Below the pieces are notes generated by a model, which worked only from the letters and a program-made list of their open reading frames with translations, was not told the DNA's origin and ran no database searches. A DNA stretch of 64,000 nt from Ramlibacter sp. WS9 (lineage in GTDB: Bacteria; Pseudomonadota; Gammaproteobacteria; Burkholderiales; Burkholderiaceae_C), in NCBI RefSeq assembly GCF_003797765.1, contig NZ_RKMB01000017.1:62001-126000 (forward strand). The letters run 5' to 3'. Below are positions 18,491 through 27,796 of this stretch, in pieces. Positions within the stretch are counted from its first letter, which is position 1; each line of letters begins with the position of its first letter. Position numbers and translations under genes: made by a program.

Positions 18491-18940
18491 TCACGCATGC
18501 ACCAGTTGCTTCAGCTTGTTCAGGCGCAGCGCCATCAGCGGCGTGGCCTTGAGGTGCTTGCACAACAGGTCGACGACATCGGTCAGGTCCTGCATCGACT
18601 GCGCTTTCTCGATCTGCAACTGCGCCTTGATGCGGGCCGTGAATCCGAGGTCCGCCGCCATCGAGGTGGCGAGTTCGACGACGGCGCGATAGCGGTCCGA
18701 TTCGCTCAGTTCGACTTCAACCGGTTTGACCTTCTCGGCCGCGTCACGCAACACCACCAAGCCGGCGGCGATCAGGTGATCGAGCGCCGGCTTGCAGCTA
18801 TGCACCGGCATCATGTCCAGCAGGTCCTCCAGGTGGCGTTCACCATCGCACAGGATCAGGACCTGCCGCTGGGAAGGGGTCAGGGGATGGGCGCGGCCCT
18901 GCATTTCGCCACGGCCGGCGTCGGTTTTGACGTAAAGCAT
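18491..18940 (-). CDS. Conserved hypothetical protein
   Basis: 149-residue soluble protein with no signal peptide or membrane segment. I do not recognise a named family. The N-terminal part (LTPSQRQVLILCDGERHLEDLLDMM, then ALDHLIAAGLVVL) reads like a small winged-helix unit. The C-terminal half is helical and basic and ends in ALRLNKLKQLVHA. It is divergent from the DUF1631 gene at 19148, sharing a 207-bp intergenic region. ATG 18940 is the first start in the frame. Confidence 0.72.
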   Translation of the reverse strand: MLYVKTDAGRGEMQGRAHPLTPSQRQVLILCDGERHLEDLLDMMPVHSCKPALDHLIAAGLVVLRDAAEKVKPVEVELSESDRYRAVVELATSMAADLGFTARIKAQLQIEKAQSMQDLTDVVDLLCKHLKATPLMALRLNKLKQLVHA

Positions 18941-19002
18941 GTTGACCTCGCGCGGGTTGTTTGTGTCACATGGTCAGCATGGTTACCATTGCTTACGGAT
19001 GA

Positions 19003-19026
19003 TTGACAAATAGTGCTCAACTAGGG
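19003..19026 (+). promoter_or_regulatory. Possible promoter for the first DUF1631 gene
   Basis: A perfect -35 box TTGACA lies at 19003-19008 in the divergent region between the small hypothetical and the DUF1631 gene. The -10 candidates 17-18 bp downstream (GCAAAT or CAAATA) are weak, so this is a low-confidence call. The region is visibly richer in A and T than the genes around it. Confidence 0.3.
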
Positions 19027-19147
19027 CAAATACCGACCCATGCCTCGATCCATGTCTCATTTGCCCCGCGCGGAGAGAGGGCGTGCCTGGAAAAAACTGG
19101 CGCCGTCGCAGGGAGCGGAGATAATCGATTTGCCTTAAAAAAGTACC

Positions 19148-21349
19148 ATGGCCACCCTGCTGAAGCTACGACTCGGCGTCTCCGACGACCCCACCGCATT
19201 CCAGCCGTCGCTCAACGACTGCCTGGAGGCCATGCTGCAACAGGCCGACGTCCTCGTCACGGACATGCTCGAGGGGCTGATGGCCGCGACGTCGCCCAAC
19301 AGCCCGCGCCGTATCGTCGGCTTTCAGCAAACCGGCACCAAGATGGCGATCCAGAACCTCGCCGGCAATTCCGTCGCCGTCACCGCCACGTACCGCGCCG
19401 AGCTCACCCGCCTGGTGTACGAAGGCGGCGGCAAAGAGCAGGTCCACGCCGAGTTGCTGCGTTTCGAGGACCTGCGCCTGTTCGAGGACGACGAGCTGGA
19501 CCAGAGCATCGAGGTGGCCCGCGCCCAGCAGGAAGTGTCCCTCGCCGTCGACGACGTCCTGCCTTCGCTGGATGCGCTCGTCAGTACCTTGCTGGGCTGG
19601 CGGACCATCCAGCCGGGCCTGAACCCGTTGCGACCGGAAGTCTTCGTGCGGGCGTTGCAGACGACGCTGCTGGAGCATGTGCCGGACACCTCGGTTCGCG
19701 AAGCCCTCATCACCCCCGCGGCGGGCCTCTTGGGCTCGAACCTGCGCAAGCTCTATCGCGAGTTGTCGGAATGGCTTCGCTCCACCGGGCTCGAGCCTGC
19801 GGTGCCTGTCGGCGGAAAGGTGCAGAAGGGCACAGGCGCCGCGGGCGCGCCCGTGGCCGACTCCATGGCCAAGACGCTGCTGACGCTGGACCGCTTGCGC
19901 AAGCTCCTGCATGGCGATTTCGATGCCAAGGCCGCGCCCCGGGATTTTCTCCATACCATGCCCGCGTCGATGTCGATGCTTCAGGAGATGAAGCAGGTCG
20001 ACGTGCTCGTGCAAAAGCTGGAGGCCCGGCCGAAGGCCGCACCGCCGGTCCAGGCCGTCGACATGCTGCTGGAGCCCGACAACAAGGCGCAGGAAGAGCC
20101 CGCACCCCGGCTCGGCACGCAGCTGGGCAAGGAAGTCGTGCGCCTCATGTTCGACAACCTGACCGCCGACAAGCGGCTCCTGTCCGCCTTCAAGGCGCAG
20201 CTCAAGGCAATCGAGCCGGGTGTGCTGAAGCTGGCAGAACAGGACTCGCGCTTTTTCAGCGACCGCACGCATCCCGCCCGCCAGTTCCTGGACCGCATCA
20301 CGCAGCGCAGCCTGGCTTATTCCAGCGAAAGCGATCCGGGCTGGGGCCGCTTTCTCGTGACCGTGGAAGGGGCCGTGAAGTGGCTGGGCAGCAAGGTGAT
20401 CGACGCCGAAACTTTCGGCGAGTTGATGGACCACCTGCATGAACAGTGGAGCGCGCACGACGTCGTCCTCAAGCACCGCCGGGAAGAGGCCGCGCGCGCG
20501 TTGCTGCACGCCGAACAGCGCAACCTGCTGGCGCAGAAGCTCGCTACCGACTTCGCCACGCAAACCGAGGGCCTGGACGTTGCCGATTTCGTGGCGGACT
20601 TCCTGCGCAATTCCTGGGCCCAGGTCGTGGCCGAGGCCCAGCTCAGCTGCGCCGACGGTTCGGACGACCCGTATGGCTACCGGGCATTGGTCGATGACCT
20701 GATCTGGAGCGTGCAAAAGAGCACTGCCACGCGCGGGCGCGCCAAGCGCCTTGTGCAAATGATTCCCGGCCTGCTGGCCAAGCTGCGGGAAGGCCTGAAC
20801 CGCATCGAATACCCGCCGGAACTGACGGCCCGTTTCTTCAACAGCCTCATCACCATCCACCGGGCCGCCGTGCACGAGGGCCGCGACGCGATCAGCCAGG
20901 CCGCCGCCGATGCGGTGGAGGCGCAGGAATCGGAATTCAGCGACAGCATGGGTGCCGAGGCCGAACTGTGGCTGGACAAGCAGGAGTCCGTGGATTCCGG
21001 CTACCTGGACAGCGGGGCCCTGAAGCCCGAGCACGTGGCCAGCCCTGAGGCCATGATGGAGGAGCCGAGCGGCCCGGCCCGCGCCAACGACATGAAGACC
21101 GGCACCTGGGTCGAGCTCATCGTCAACAACAAATGGATCCGGGCCCAGCTGACATGGGCCAGCCCGCACGCGACGCTGTTCATGTTCACGTCGCAGGCGG
21201 GCACCGCGCATTCGATGTCGCGCCGCACCATGGACAGGTTGCGCGCGCAGGGCCTCATCAAGGTGATTGCCGAGCGCAACGTGGTGGACGAAGCACTCGA
21301 CCAGGTCGCCAAGGCCGCGCTGAAGAACAGCCTGGACGGGAAGAACTGA
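19148..21349 (+). CDS. DUF1631 family protein, paralogue 1
   Basis: 733-residue protein of unknown function, mostly helical and without signal peptide or membrane segments. Recognised as DUF1631 by its overall pattern and by RFFSDRTHPARQFLDRITQRSL in the middle, given here only as a landmark. The last 80 residues form a separate unit (WVELIVNNKWIRAQLTWASP, then TLFMFTS), predicted beta-rich and possibly PilZ-like. A paralogue lies at 23330-25516 with ettA between them. The start at 19148 has only a weak ribosome-binding site. Function unknown; the C-terminal unit hints at ligand or nucleotide sensing, which is inference. Confidence 0.88.
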   Translation: MATLLKLRLGVSDDPTAFQPSLNDCLEAMLQQADVLVTDMLEGLMAATSPNSPRRIVGFQQTGTKMAIQNLAGNSVAVTATYRAELTRLVYEGGGKEQVHAELLRFEDLRLFEDDELDQSIEVARAQQEVSLAVDDVLPSLDALVSTLLGWRTIQPGLNPLRPEVFVRALQTTLLEHVPDTSVREALITPAAGLLGSNLRKLYRELSEWLRSTGLEPAVPVGGKVQKGTGAAGAPVADSMAKTLLTLDRLRKLLHGDFDAKAAPRDFLHTMPASMSMLQEMKQVDVLVQKLEARPKAAPPVQAVDMLLEPDNKAQEEPAPRLGTQLGKEVVRLMFDNLTADKRLLSAFKAQLKAIEPGVLKLAEQDSRFFSDRTHPARQFLDRITQRSLAYSSESDPGWGRFLVTVEGAVKWLGSKVIDAETFGELMDHLHEQWSAHDVVLKHRREEAARALLHAEQRNLLAQKLATDFATQTEGLDVADFVADFLRNSWAQVVAEAQLSCADGSDDPYGYRALVDDLIWSVQKSTATRGRAKRLVQMIPGLLAKLREGLNRIEYPPELTARFFNSLITIHRAAVHEGRDAISQAAADAVEAQESEFSDSMGAEAELWLDKQESVDSGYLDSGALKPEHVASPEAMMEEPSGPARANDMKTGTWVELIVNNKWIRAQLTWASPHATLFMFTSQAGTAHSMSRRTMDRLRAQGLIKVIAERNVVDEALDQVAKAALKNSLDGKN

Positions 21350-21357
21350 GCTTCATG

Positions 21358-21436
21358 CCCTCTCCCTCTGGGAGAGGGTCAGGGTGAGGGCATCCCTTGC
21401 CGGCCCTCACCCCCGCCCTCTCCCAGAGGGAGAGGG
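21358..21436. repeat. Long imperfect inverted repeat of the CCCTCTCCC type
   Basis: Arms 21358-21390 and 21404-21436 are each 33 bases and pair with three central mismatches around a 13-base loop. Within each arm, CCCTCTCCC/GGGAGAGGG can also pair on itself. The element starts nine bases after the DUF1631 stop codon and ends about 75 bp before ettA. Repeats with this CCCTCTCCCTCTGGGAGAGGG core are spread through many proteobacterial genomes. It may act as a terminator-like barrier between the two genes. Confidence 0.8.
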
Positions 21437-21512
21437 GGTAATACGTGACAATCCCGCATCCCCCCGATAATCGAGGGTTTGCACCCGCAGCTCCCCCTTT
21501 AAAGAAATCCCC

Positions 21513-23174
21513 ATGGCCCAGTACGTCTTCACCATGAACCGCGTCGGCAAGATCGTCCCGCCGAAGCGACACATCCTCAAGGACATCTCCCTGTCCTTCT
21601 TCCCCGGCGCCAAGATCGGCATGCTGGGCCTGAACGGCTCGGGCAAGTCCACGCTGCTCAAGATCATGGCCGGCGTCGACAAGGAATACGAGGGCGAGGC
21701 CACGCCCATGCCCGGCCTGAACATCGGCTACCTGCCTCAGGAGCCCAAGCTCAACCCCGAGCACACGGTGCGCGAGAGCGTGGAAGAGGCCATGGGCGAG
21801 GTCTTCGCCGCCAAGGCCAAGCTCGAAGAGGTTTACGCCGCCTATGCCGAGCCCGACGCCGATTTCGACGCGCTGGCGGCCGAACAGGCGCGGCTGGAAG
21901 CGATCATCGCCACGTCGGGGACCGATTCAGAGCATCAGCTGGAAATTGCCGCCGACGCATTGCGCCTGCCGCCCTGGGACGCGGTAATCGGCGTGCTGTC
22001 CGGCGGCGAAAAGCGCCGCGTCGCGTTGTGCCGCCTGCTGCTGTCCAAACCCGACATGCTTCTGCTCGACGAACCCACCAACCACCTGGATGCCGAATCG
22101 GTCGAGTGGCTGGAAGTTTTTCTCACCCGTTTTTCCGGCACCGTCGTCGCGATCACTCACGACCGGTACTTCCTCGATAACGCCGCCGAATGGATCCTGG
22201 AGCTGGACCGCGGCAACGGCATCCCCTGGAAGGGCAACTACAGCACGTGGCTGGAACAGAAGGGCGAGCGCCTGGCGCAGGAGCAGAAGACCGAAGAGGC
22301 CCACTTCAAGGCGCTGAAGAAGGAATTGGAATGGTCGCGCCAGAACCCGAAGGCGCGTCAGGCCAAGAGCAAGTCGCGCCTGGCCCGCTTCGAGGAACTG
22401 TCCGACGTCGAATACCAGAAGCGCAACGAGACGCAGGAGATCTTCATCCCCGTGGCCGAGCGCCTGGGCCAGCAGGTGATCGAGTTCCACAACGTCACCA
22501 AGTCCTTCGGCGACCGCGTGCTCATCGACAACCTGAGCTTCACGGTGCCGCCCGGCGCCATCGTCGGCATCATCGGGCCGAACGGCGCCGGCAAATCGAC
22601 GCTGTTCAAGCTGATCGCCGGCAAGGAAAAGCCGGATTCGGGCGAGGTCGTGATCGGCTCGACCGTCAAGATGGCCTTCGTCGACCAGCACCGCGACGAG
22701 CTGGAAAACCAGAAGACCGTGTGGGAAGACGTGTCGGGTGGCCTCGACATCCTCACCGTGGGCAAGTTCCAGATGGCCAGCCGCGCCTATTGCGGCCGGT
22801 TCAACTTCAATGGCGGCGACCAGCAAAAGCGCGTCGGCACCCTATCGGGCGGCGAACGCGGGCGCCTGCACCTGGCCAAGACGCTGATTGCCGGCGGCAA
22901 CGTGCTGATGCTTGACGAGCCGTCGAACGACCTCGACGTGGAAACGCTGCGCGCGCTGGAAGACGCGCTGCTGGAATTCGCGGGCAGCGTCATGGTGATC
23001 AGCCACGATCGGTGGTTCCTGGACCGGATCGCCACGCACATCCTCGCGGCGGAAGGCGATTCGCAATGGACGTTCTTCAACGGCAACTACCAGGAGTACG
23101 AGGCCGACAAGGTCAAGCGCCTGGGCGAAGAAGGGGCGCGGCCTCACCGGATGAGATACAAGGCCCTTAAATAG
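21513..23174 (+). CDS. ettA: Energy-dependent translational throttle protein EttA (ABC-F)
   Basis: Soluble ABC-F ATPase that binds the ribosomal E site and gates early elongation according to the ATP/ADP ratio. 553 residues, the usual length. Two ABC domains are visible: Walker A GLNGSGKST with LSGGEKRRVAL, then GPNGAGKST with LSGGERGRLHL. The linker between them is charged (QNPKARQAKSKSRLARFEEL), as expected for the P-site tRNA-interaction motif. It lies between two DUF1631 paralogues. Confidence 0.96.
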   Translation: MAQYVFTMNRVGKIVPPKRHILKDISLSFFPGAKIGMLGLNGSGKSTLLKIMAGVDKEYEGEATPMPGLNIGYLPQEPKLNPEHTVRESVEEAMGEVFAAKAKLEEVYAAYAEPDADFDALAAEQARLEAIIATSGTDSEHQLEIAADALRLPPWDAVIGVLSGGEKRRVALCRLLLSKPDMLLLDEPTNHLDAESVEWLEVFLTRFSGTVVAITHDRYFLDNAAEWILELDRGNGIPWKGNYSTWLEQKGERLAQEQKTEEAHFKALKKELEWSRQNPKARQAKSKSRLARFEELSDVEYQKRNETQEIFIPVAERLGQQVIEFHNVTKSFGDRVLIDNLSFTVPPGAIVGIIGPNGAGKSTLFKLIAGKEKPDSGEVVIGSTVKMAFVDQHRDELENQKTVWEDVSGGLDILTVGKFQMASRAYCGRFNFNGGDQQKRVGTLSGGERGRLHLAKTLIAGGNVLMLDEPSNDLDVETLRALEDALLEFAGSVMVISHDRWFLDRIATHILAAEGDSQWTFFNGNYQEYEADKVKRLGEEGARPHRMRYKALK

Positions 23175-23329
23175 CGCACCTTCGGGCGCTTTTAAGTGCT
23201 CGCAGTGCAGGCGGACCGCGAAGCGGCCGCTGACTGCGAGCGGGGGCGGTGGAAGCCGGGGCGGGTTGAGCGGTCTGGCTTGGGTTTGCGGCCTGCATCG
23301 CATATGCTGTGGCCCAGGGAGAGTCATCC

Positions 23330-25516
23330 ATGTCCGCGGCGCCCCAGAACACTACCTACCAGGCCCTCTATCGCACGTGCATGAAAGAGGCCGCCGCCCA
23401 GGGGCGCGGCCTGATGCAGCGACTGGTCCGCCGCGCCGCCATGGCCATGCCGCAGCGCGCGGCCACGCACCCGGACGAGCGCGAGCGCAAGCTGCTGGGT
23501 GAGGCGGCGCGCACCTTGCTCAAGCATGAAGGCGCCCTGTGCGAAGCGTATCCGCAGGCGCTGCTGGCCGAGTTCGCCCATGCCATTTCCGGAGACACCC
23601 GCAAGACGGGCGTGCTGAGCTTCGATTCGCTCGAGCTGATGGGCGACGACCAGATGCAGGAAAGCGTCGATCTGCTGCGCTTGCAGCAGATGGTGCTGGT
23701 CGAGGTCGAGGCTGAACTGGCCGAGCTCAACGCCCTCGTCTGCGCGGTACAGGGCCTGCGCAGCGTGCAGGCCGAGCGCAACCCGTTGCGCCCGGAAGTC
23801 TACGTGCGCAGCCTGCGGACTGTCGTGCTGCAAAGCCCGGTGCCGGCGGGTATGAGAAACCGGTGGATCCAGTTTCTCGGGGAGGCGCTGCCCCAGGAGT
23901 TGGCGAGGGCCTACCAGGAATTGTGCGTGATCCTTCGCTCGCACGGCGTAGTGGGTGCCGGCTTCACAGCCACGCCCACGCCCGAAAAGGACGAGGCCAT
24001 TCAGGAATGGCGCGCGGACAGGGCCGTGGGCCAGCGCGGCGGGCTGCTCAACGTCAAGGAATTGCGTGGCCTGCTCACCGGTGAGTTGGACGGCGCGCCC
24101 GCTGCACCTCCCGTCGAGCCCTCGGCCACGTCGCCCGAGTTCCCGATGACAATGCCCGCGGCGCTTGAGGCGCTGCAGGAGATGAAACAGGCCGACCAGG
24201 TGATGAAGCGGCTGCAGCAGCGCGACGTCTCGGCCCACGGCCCGCGGGGCCTGGCCCAGGCGTTGGGCCAGGAGGTCGTCGCGCTGATGGTCGAGAACAT
24301 CGCAGCCGACGCACGGTTGTTGCCACCGGTGCAGCAGTTGGTGCGCGAGTTGCAGCCCGCGCTGGAGCGGCTGGCGCTGGGCGACCCGCGGTTCTTCAGC
24401 GACCGCCGGCACCCCGCGCGCAGGATGCTGGAGCAGATGACCCAGCGCAGCCTCGCGTGGGAGTCGGTCGGGGCGCCCGGTTTCGCGGCCTTCATCGAAC
24501 CGCTCCAGCAGGCGGTCGAAGTGCTGCTGTCGACGCACATCGAAGGCGCGGAGCCTTTCGACTTCGCGGTCACATCGCTCGAAGAGGCGTGGGGCGATCT
24601 GCAGCAGCGCGACCGCCACTACCGCGAGAAGGCGGTGCGCACGTTGCTGCAAGCCGAGCAGCGCAACCTGCTCGCGGAAAAGATCGCCAAGGAAATGCGC
24701 GGCCGTGCCGACGTTGCGGGCGCGCCGCGCGAGATCGGCGCGTTCATCACCGGGCCGTGGTCGCAGGTGCTTGCCCAAGCAAGGCTAGGTGACGACACCG
24801 GTTCGCCCGACCCGGGCGGATTCGCCTCAGCGGTCGCCGACCTGGTGTGGAGCGCACAGCCGCGCGTCGCATCGGCCAACACCGCGCGGCTTGCCAGGCT
24901 GGCGCCGCAGCTGATGGAAAAACTGCGCCACGGCCTGGCCACCATCGACTACCCTGCGCCCGCCGCACAGCGCTTCCTCGCCCATCTGGCCGGTGCGCAC
25001 GACCAGGCCATGAACGCCGCGGCGCAACCCGGCCGGCCTGTGTCGCTTTCCACCACCATGACGAGGGAGGAACTCGAAGCGATGCTGGGCGACGAGGACA
25101 GTACGCCCGGCCCGTGGCTCGGCCCGACCGAGGCGCAGCAATCGGGGTTCCTGCCGACGCATCAGTCGATCGCGCCCCGGCCCCTGTTCCAGGAAACGCA
25201 GCCCGCTGCATGGGACACGCGACCCGGCGCGCTGACGCCCGTCGTGACCGAAGCCGGCCTGCCGCCGGGCGCCTGGGTCGAGATGATGATCGACGGCGGC
25301 TGGGCGCGCTACCAGGTCACGTGGGCCAGCCCGCACGCCACGCTGTTCATGTTCGCCAATGCCGCGGGCAAGACGCACTCGATGACGCGGCGGCTGCTCG
25401 ACAAGATGCTGCAGAACGGCACCCTGCGTGTCATCTCCCGCGAGGCAGTGGTTGACGGCGCGCTCGACGCGGTCGCGCAGGCGGCGTTGCGCAACAGCCT
25501 GGACATCAGACTTTGA
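23330..25516 (+). CDS. DUF1631 family protein, paralogue 2
   Basis: 728-residue paralogue of the 19148-21349 product. Shared landmarks are RNPLRPEVYVRSL, RFFSDRRHPAR, LLQAEQRNLLAEKIA and the C-terminal WVEMMIDGGW...VTWASPHATLFMF unit. I chose ATG 23330 because GGGAGAG lies at the right distance; a GTG at 23309 would add seven residues. The middle and the linker before the C-terminal unit differ most from paralogue 1, so the duplication is old. The stop codon overlaps the TTG start of the PhyH gene. Function unknown. Confidence 0.88.
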   Translation: MSAAPQNTTYQALYRTCMKEAAAQGRGLMQRLVRRAAMAMPQRAATHPDERERKLLGEAARTLLKHEGALCEAYPQALLAEFAHAISGDTRKTGVLSFDSLELMGDDQMQESVDLLRLQQMVLVEVEAELAELNALVCAVQGLRSVQAERNPLRPEVYVRSLRTVVLQSPVPAGMRNRWIQFLGEALPQELARAYQELCVILRSHGVVGAGFTATPTPEKDEAIQEWRADRAVGQRGGLLNVKELRGLLTGELDGAPAAPPVEPSATSPEFPMTMPAALEALQEMKQADQVMKRLQQRDVSAHGPRGLAQALGQEVVALMVENIAADARLLPPVQQLVRELQPALERLALGDPRFFSDRRHPARRMLEQMTQRSLAWESVGAPGFAAFIEPLQQAVEVLLSTHIEGAEPFDFAVTSLEEAWGDLQQRDRHYREKAVRTLLQAEQRNLLAEKIAKEMRGRADVAGAPREIGAFITGPWSQVLAQARLGDDTGSPDPGGFASAVADLVWSAQPRVASANTARLARLAPQLMEKLRHGLATIDYPAPAAQRFLAHLAGAHDQAMNAAAQPGRPVSLSTTMTREELEAMLGDEDSTPGPWLGPTEAQQSGFLPTHQSIAPRPLFQETQPAAWDTRPGALTPVVTEAGLPPGAWVEMMIDGGWARYQVTWASPHATLFMFANAAGKTHSMTRRLLDKMLQNGTLRVISREAVVDGALDAVAQAALRNSLDIRL

Positions 25517-26187
25517 GCGCAACTGAACTTGCCGACCAAGGTTTCACCGTGGTTGCGGGTGCTTTGTCGCCCGCCGAATGCAACGGCCTGGCGATCGAGG
25601 TCGCGAATGCGGTTTCAACGGGCGTCGGCAGCCGGCGGCTTCTCGCCCAGGGTTGGTGCCGGTCGCTTGCGGCGCGCCTTGGTGAGAGCCCCAAATTTGC
25701 CGGACTCGTTCCGACCGGCCATGTGGCAGCGCAGTGCACCTACTTTTCGAAATCGGCCTCGCACAACTGGTTGGTGCCCATCCACCAGGACCTGAGCGTT
25801 CCGGTGGCCGAGCGAGTCGATTCGGCCGTCCTGCGCGGATGGTCCGAGAAGGAGGGCGAACTTTTCGTTCAGCCTCCCGTGGCGGTGCTCGAAAGCCTGG
25901 TCGCCGTACGCATTCACCTCGACGCGTGCACCGAGGTGGACGGCCCGCTGCAGGTGGTTCCGCGGTCCCATATGTTGGGCGCAATCGCGCCAGGAGCCGC
26001 GGCCGAAGTGCGCGCCGCGCGGGGCGCCGTCACCTGCGCGGTCGACGTGGGCGACGCGTTGGTGTTGCGGCCGCTTTTGCTGCACGCCTCGTCGAAGTCG
26101 ACGGGATCGAGCATGCGGCGGGTGCTGCATTTTCTTTTCGGGCCGCCGGAATTGCCTTATGGCCTGCGGTGGCAACATGCGGTTTGA
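25513..26187 (+). CDS. Phytanoyl-CoA dioxygenase family protein
   Basis: Fe(II)/2-oxoglutarate-dependent oxygenase of the PhyH family, 224 residues. The iron-binding HxD is His91-Asp93 (PIHQDLSV). The distal His is probably His191 (LLLHASSKS), and Arg202/203 are candidates to bind 2-oxoglutarate. The substrate is unknown. The start is a TTG overlapping the DUF1631 stop codon (TTGA), which implies coupled translation and suggests that oxygenase and DUF1631 protein work together or are co-regulated. Confidence 0.85.
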   Translation: MSATELADQGFTVVAGALSPAECNGLAIEVANAVSTGVGSRRLLAQGWCRSLAARLGESPKFAGLVPTGHVAAQCTYFSKSASHNWLVPIHQDLSVPVAERVDSAVLRGWSEKEGELFVQPPVAVLESLVAVRIHLDACTEVDGPLQVVPRSHMLGAIAPGAAAEVRAARGAVTCAVDVGDALVLRPLLLHASSKSTGSSMRRVLHFLFGPPELPYGLRWQHAV

Positions 26188-26227
26188 CAAGCACCGCGAC
26201 AAAAGCTCCAGCTGAAATCTGAAACTC

Positions 26228-26695
26228 ATGCAAGAACAGACGCCTACTCTCTACGAATGGCTCGGCGGCATCGACGCGCTGAACCGCCTGACGACGCGCT
26301 TTTACGAGCATGTGAACGACGACGCCCTGCTGGCGCCGGTGTTCGCGCACATGGACGCGGGCCACGCAGCGCATGTGGCCGCCTTTTTGGCGGAGGTGCT
26401 CGGTGGGCCGACGGCCTACTCGGAGGCACATGGCGGCCATCCGCACATGATCCGGCAGCACCTGAACCGCCATCTGACGCAGGACAAGCGTCGGCGCTGG
26501 GTGTCATTGCTCCTCGAAACGGCCGACGAGCTGGGCATGCCCGACGATCCGGAATTCCGCTCGGCGCTGGTCGGCTACCTGGAGTGGGGCTCGCGGCTGG
26601 CGGTGATCAACTCGCAGCCCGGCGCGGAGGTGAACGCCGACGCTCCCATGCCGAAGTGGGGCTGGGGCGAGGTCAAGGGACCGTATGTTGGTTGA
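26228..26695 (+). CDS. Group II truncated hemoglobin
   Basis: Small haem globin with a 2-on-2 fold, 155 residues. The likely proximal histidine is His78 in MIRQHLNRHL. Trp91 (RRRWV) matches the G8 tryptophan of group II globins, and Tyr26 in the RFYEHV segment is a candidate B10 residue. Such globins bind oxygen or NO and are often linked to nitrosative or oxidative stress defence. A short C-terminal extension rich in Pro, Lys and Trp (PMPKWGWGEV) follows the globin fold. It heads a run of four same-strand genes up to FdxA. Confidence 0.9.
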   Translation: MQEQTPTLYEWLGGIDALNRLTTRFYEHVNDDALLAPVFAHMDAGHAAHVAAFLAEVLGGPTAYSEAHGGHPHMIRQHLNRHLTQDKRRRWVSLLLETADELGMPDDPEFRSALVGYLEWGSRLAVINSQPGAEVNADAPMPKWGWGEVKGPYVG

Positions 26696-26719
26696 TCAGT
26701 GAGAAGGGGTCGAGTCGAT

Positions 26720-27487
26720 ATGCGCGGTGTTCTCCTCACGCTGGCTCTGCTCGGCGCCGTGGTGTTCGGCGCCGCTTTCGTCACCTCTTTCCTGAACCCT
26801 CTGCTGGTAGAGCGGGGCGCGCGCGAAGTCATCCGGATTGAGGTAGAACGCAGGGTGGGCGAGAAGATCGAGAGCCTCTCGGCCGCTCGGATCGTGAGCT
26901 TGGGCCAGAGAGCTCTGGGCAAGACCGACGCCGAACTCGAAGACGCGAAGCGAGAACTGGCTGCGGGCATCCCCCGGAAGGTGGCTGAAGTGGTGACCGC
27001 CATGCTGAATGCGGACTGCGAGTGCCGGAAGCGGATGGCGGCAGCGGCGACAGGGGCGCAGGAAGCGCGCATCACACAGCTGGGCCAGGTGCGCGAGCGG
27101 CTGGCGGGTCTCATCGAATCCGCGTATGCCTCGGTAGCCTCGAACCTGATGAAGGAATTTCGGGTGTTCACGGGATCCAATGCCGCGGCGTTCGCCCTGC
27201 TTTGGCTGGTGACGTTTTTCCGAAAGGGGGCGGCCCTGCAGCTGTTGTTGCCGGCGGTCGTGCTAACAGGGGCGGTAGCGCTGACAGGAGGCATCTACAT
27301 CTTCAACCAGAACTGGCTGCACACCATTGTGTACAGCCAGTACCTGGGGCTCGCGTATGCGGGCTATCTCGGGCTGGCGGCGGTGTTCCTCGCCGACGTG
27401 GTCATGAACCGCGCCAGGATCACCACACGGCTGGTCAACGCCTGGCTCCAAGTGGTCGGTTCCGCCGTCCAGGCTGTGCCATGCTGA
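26720..27487 (+). CDS. Hypothetical membrane protein
   Basis: 255-residue protein with an N-terminal membrane segment (VLLTLALLGAVVFGAAF) and about three more helices near residues 150-245. Between them is a charged helical stretch of over 100 residues (KIESLSAARIVSLGQRAL, DAKRELAAGI) that may form a coiled coil. No known family recognised. I chose ATG 26720 for its AAGGGG site; a GTG at 26699 is possible. It follows the truncated globin by 24 bp. Confidence 0.75.
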   Translation: MRGVLLTLALLGAVVFGAAFVTSFLNPLLVERGAREVIRIEVERRVGEKIESLSAARIVSLGQRALGKTDAELEDAKRELAAGIPRKVAEVVTAMLNADCECRKRMAAAATGAQEARITQLGQVRERLAGLIESAYASVASNLMKEFRVFTGSNAAAFALLWLVTFFRKGAALQLLLPAVVLTGAVALTGGIYIFNQNWLHTIVYSQYLGLAYAGYLGLAAVFLADVVMNRARITTRLVNAWLQVVGSAVQAVPC

Positions 27488-27520
27488 GCCCCAAGTGATC
27501 GAAGCGAGGACACACGCGAG

Positions 27521-27793
27521 ATGACCATCGAAATATCAAAGGAAGCGCGCAAGGAAGCCATTGCCTCCATCGAGCGCTACTTCCTGGAGAACATGGAGGA
27601 AAAGATCGGCAATATCGCTGCCGGTGCGCTGCTGGGCTACTTCCTCGAAGAGATCGGACCGCTCGTCTACAACCAGGCGGTGGCGGATGTGCAGGAGCGG
27701 CTGCAAGTTCGGGTGTCGGAGCTGGACATCGAGCATCACGAGGATGAGTTCCAGTATTGGCGCAAGTTCGACCGGCAGAAGAAGGGCAAGTGA
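27521..27793 (+). CDS. DUF2164 family protein
   Basis: 90-residue soluble protein matching the DUF2164 pattern: EARKEAIASIERYFLENM at the start, IGNIAAGALLGYFLEEIGP in the middle, and a conserved acidic C-terminal part (HHEDEFQYW). Function not known. It lies in a same-strand run with the globin and membrane protein upstream and a ferredoxin three bases downstream. Confidence 0.88.
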   Translation: MTIEISKEARKEAIASIERYFLENMEEKIGNIAAGALLGYFLEEIGPLVYNQAVADVQERLQVRVSELDIEHHEDEFQYWRKFDRQKKGK

Positions 27794-27796
27794 CCG

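Noticed and set aside
19166..21211. Antisense open frame of 681 codons opposite DUF1631 paralogue 1
   Set aside because: No domain seen, composition typical of a shadow frame, and the plus-strand gene has a full-length paralogue at 23330-25516.
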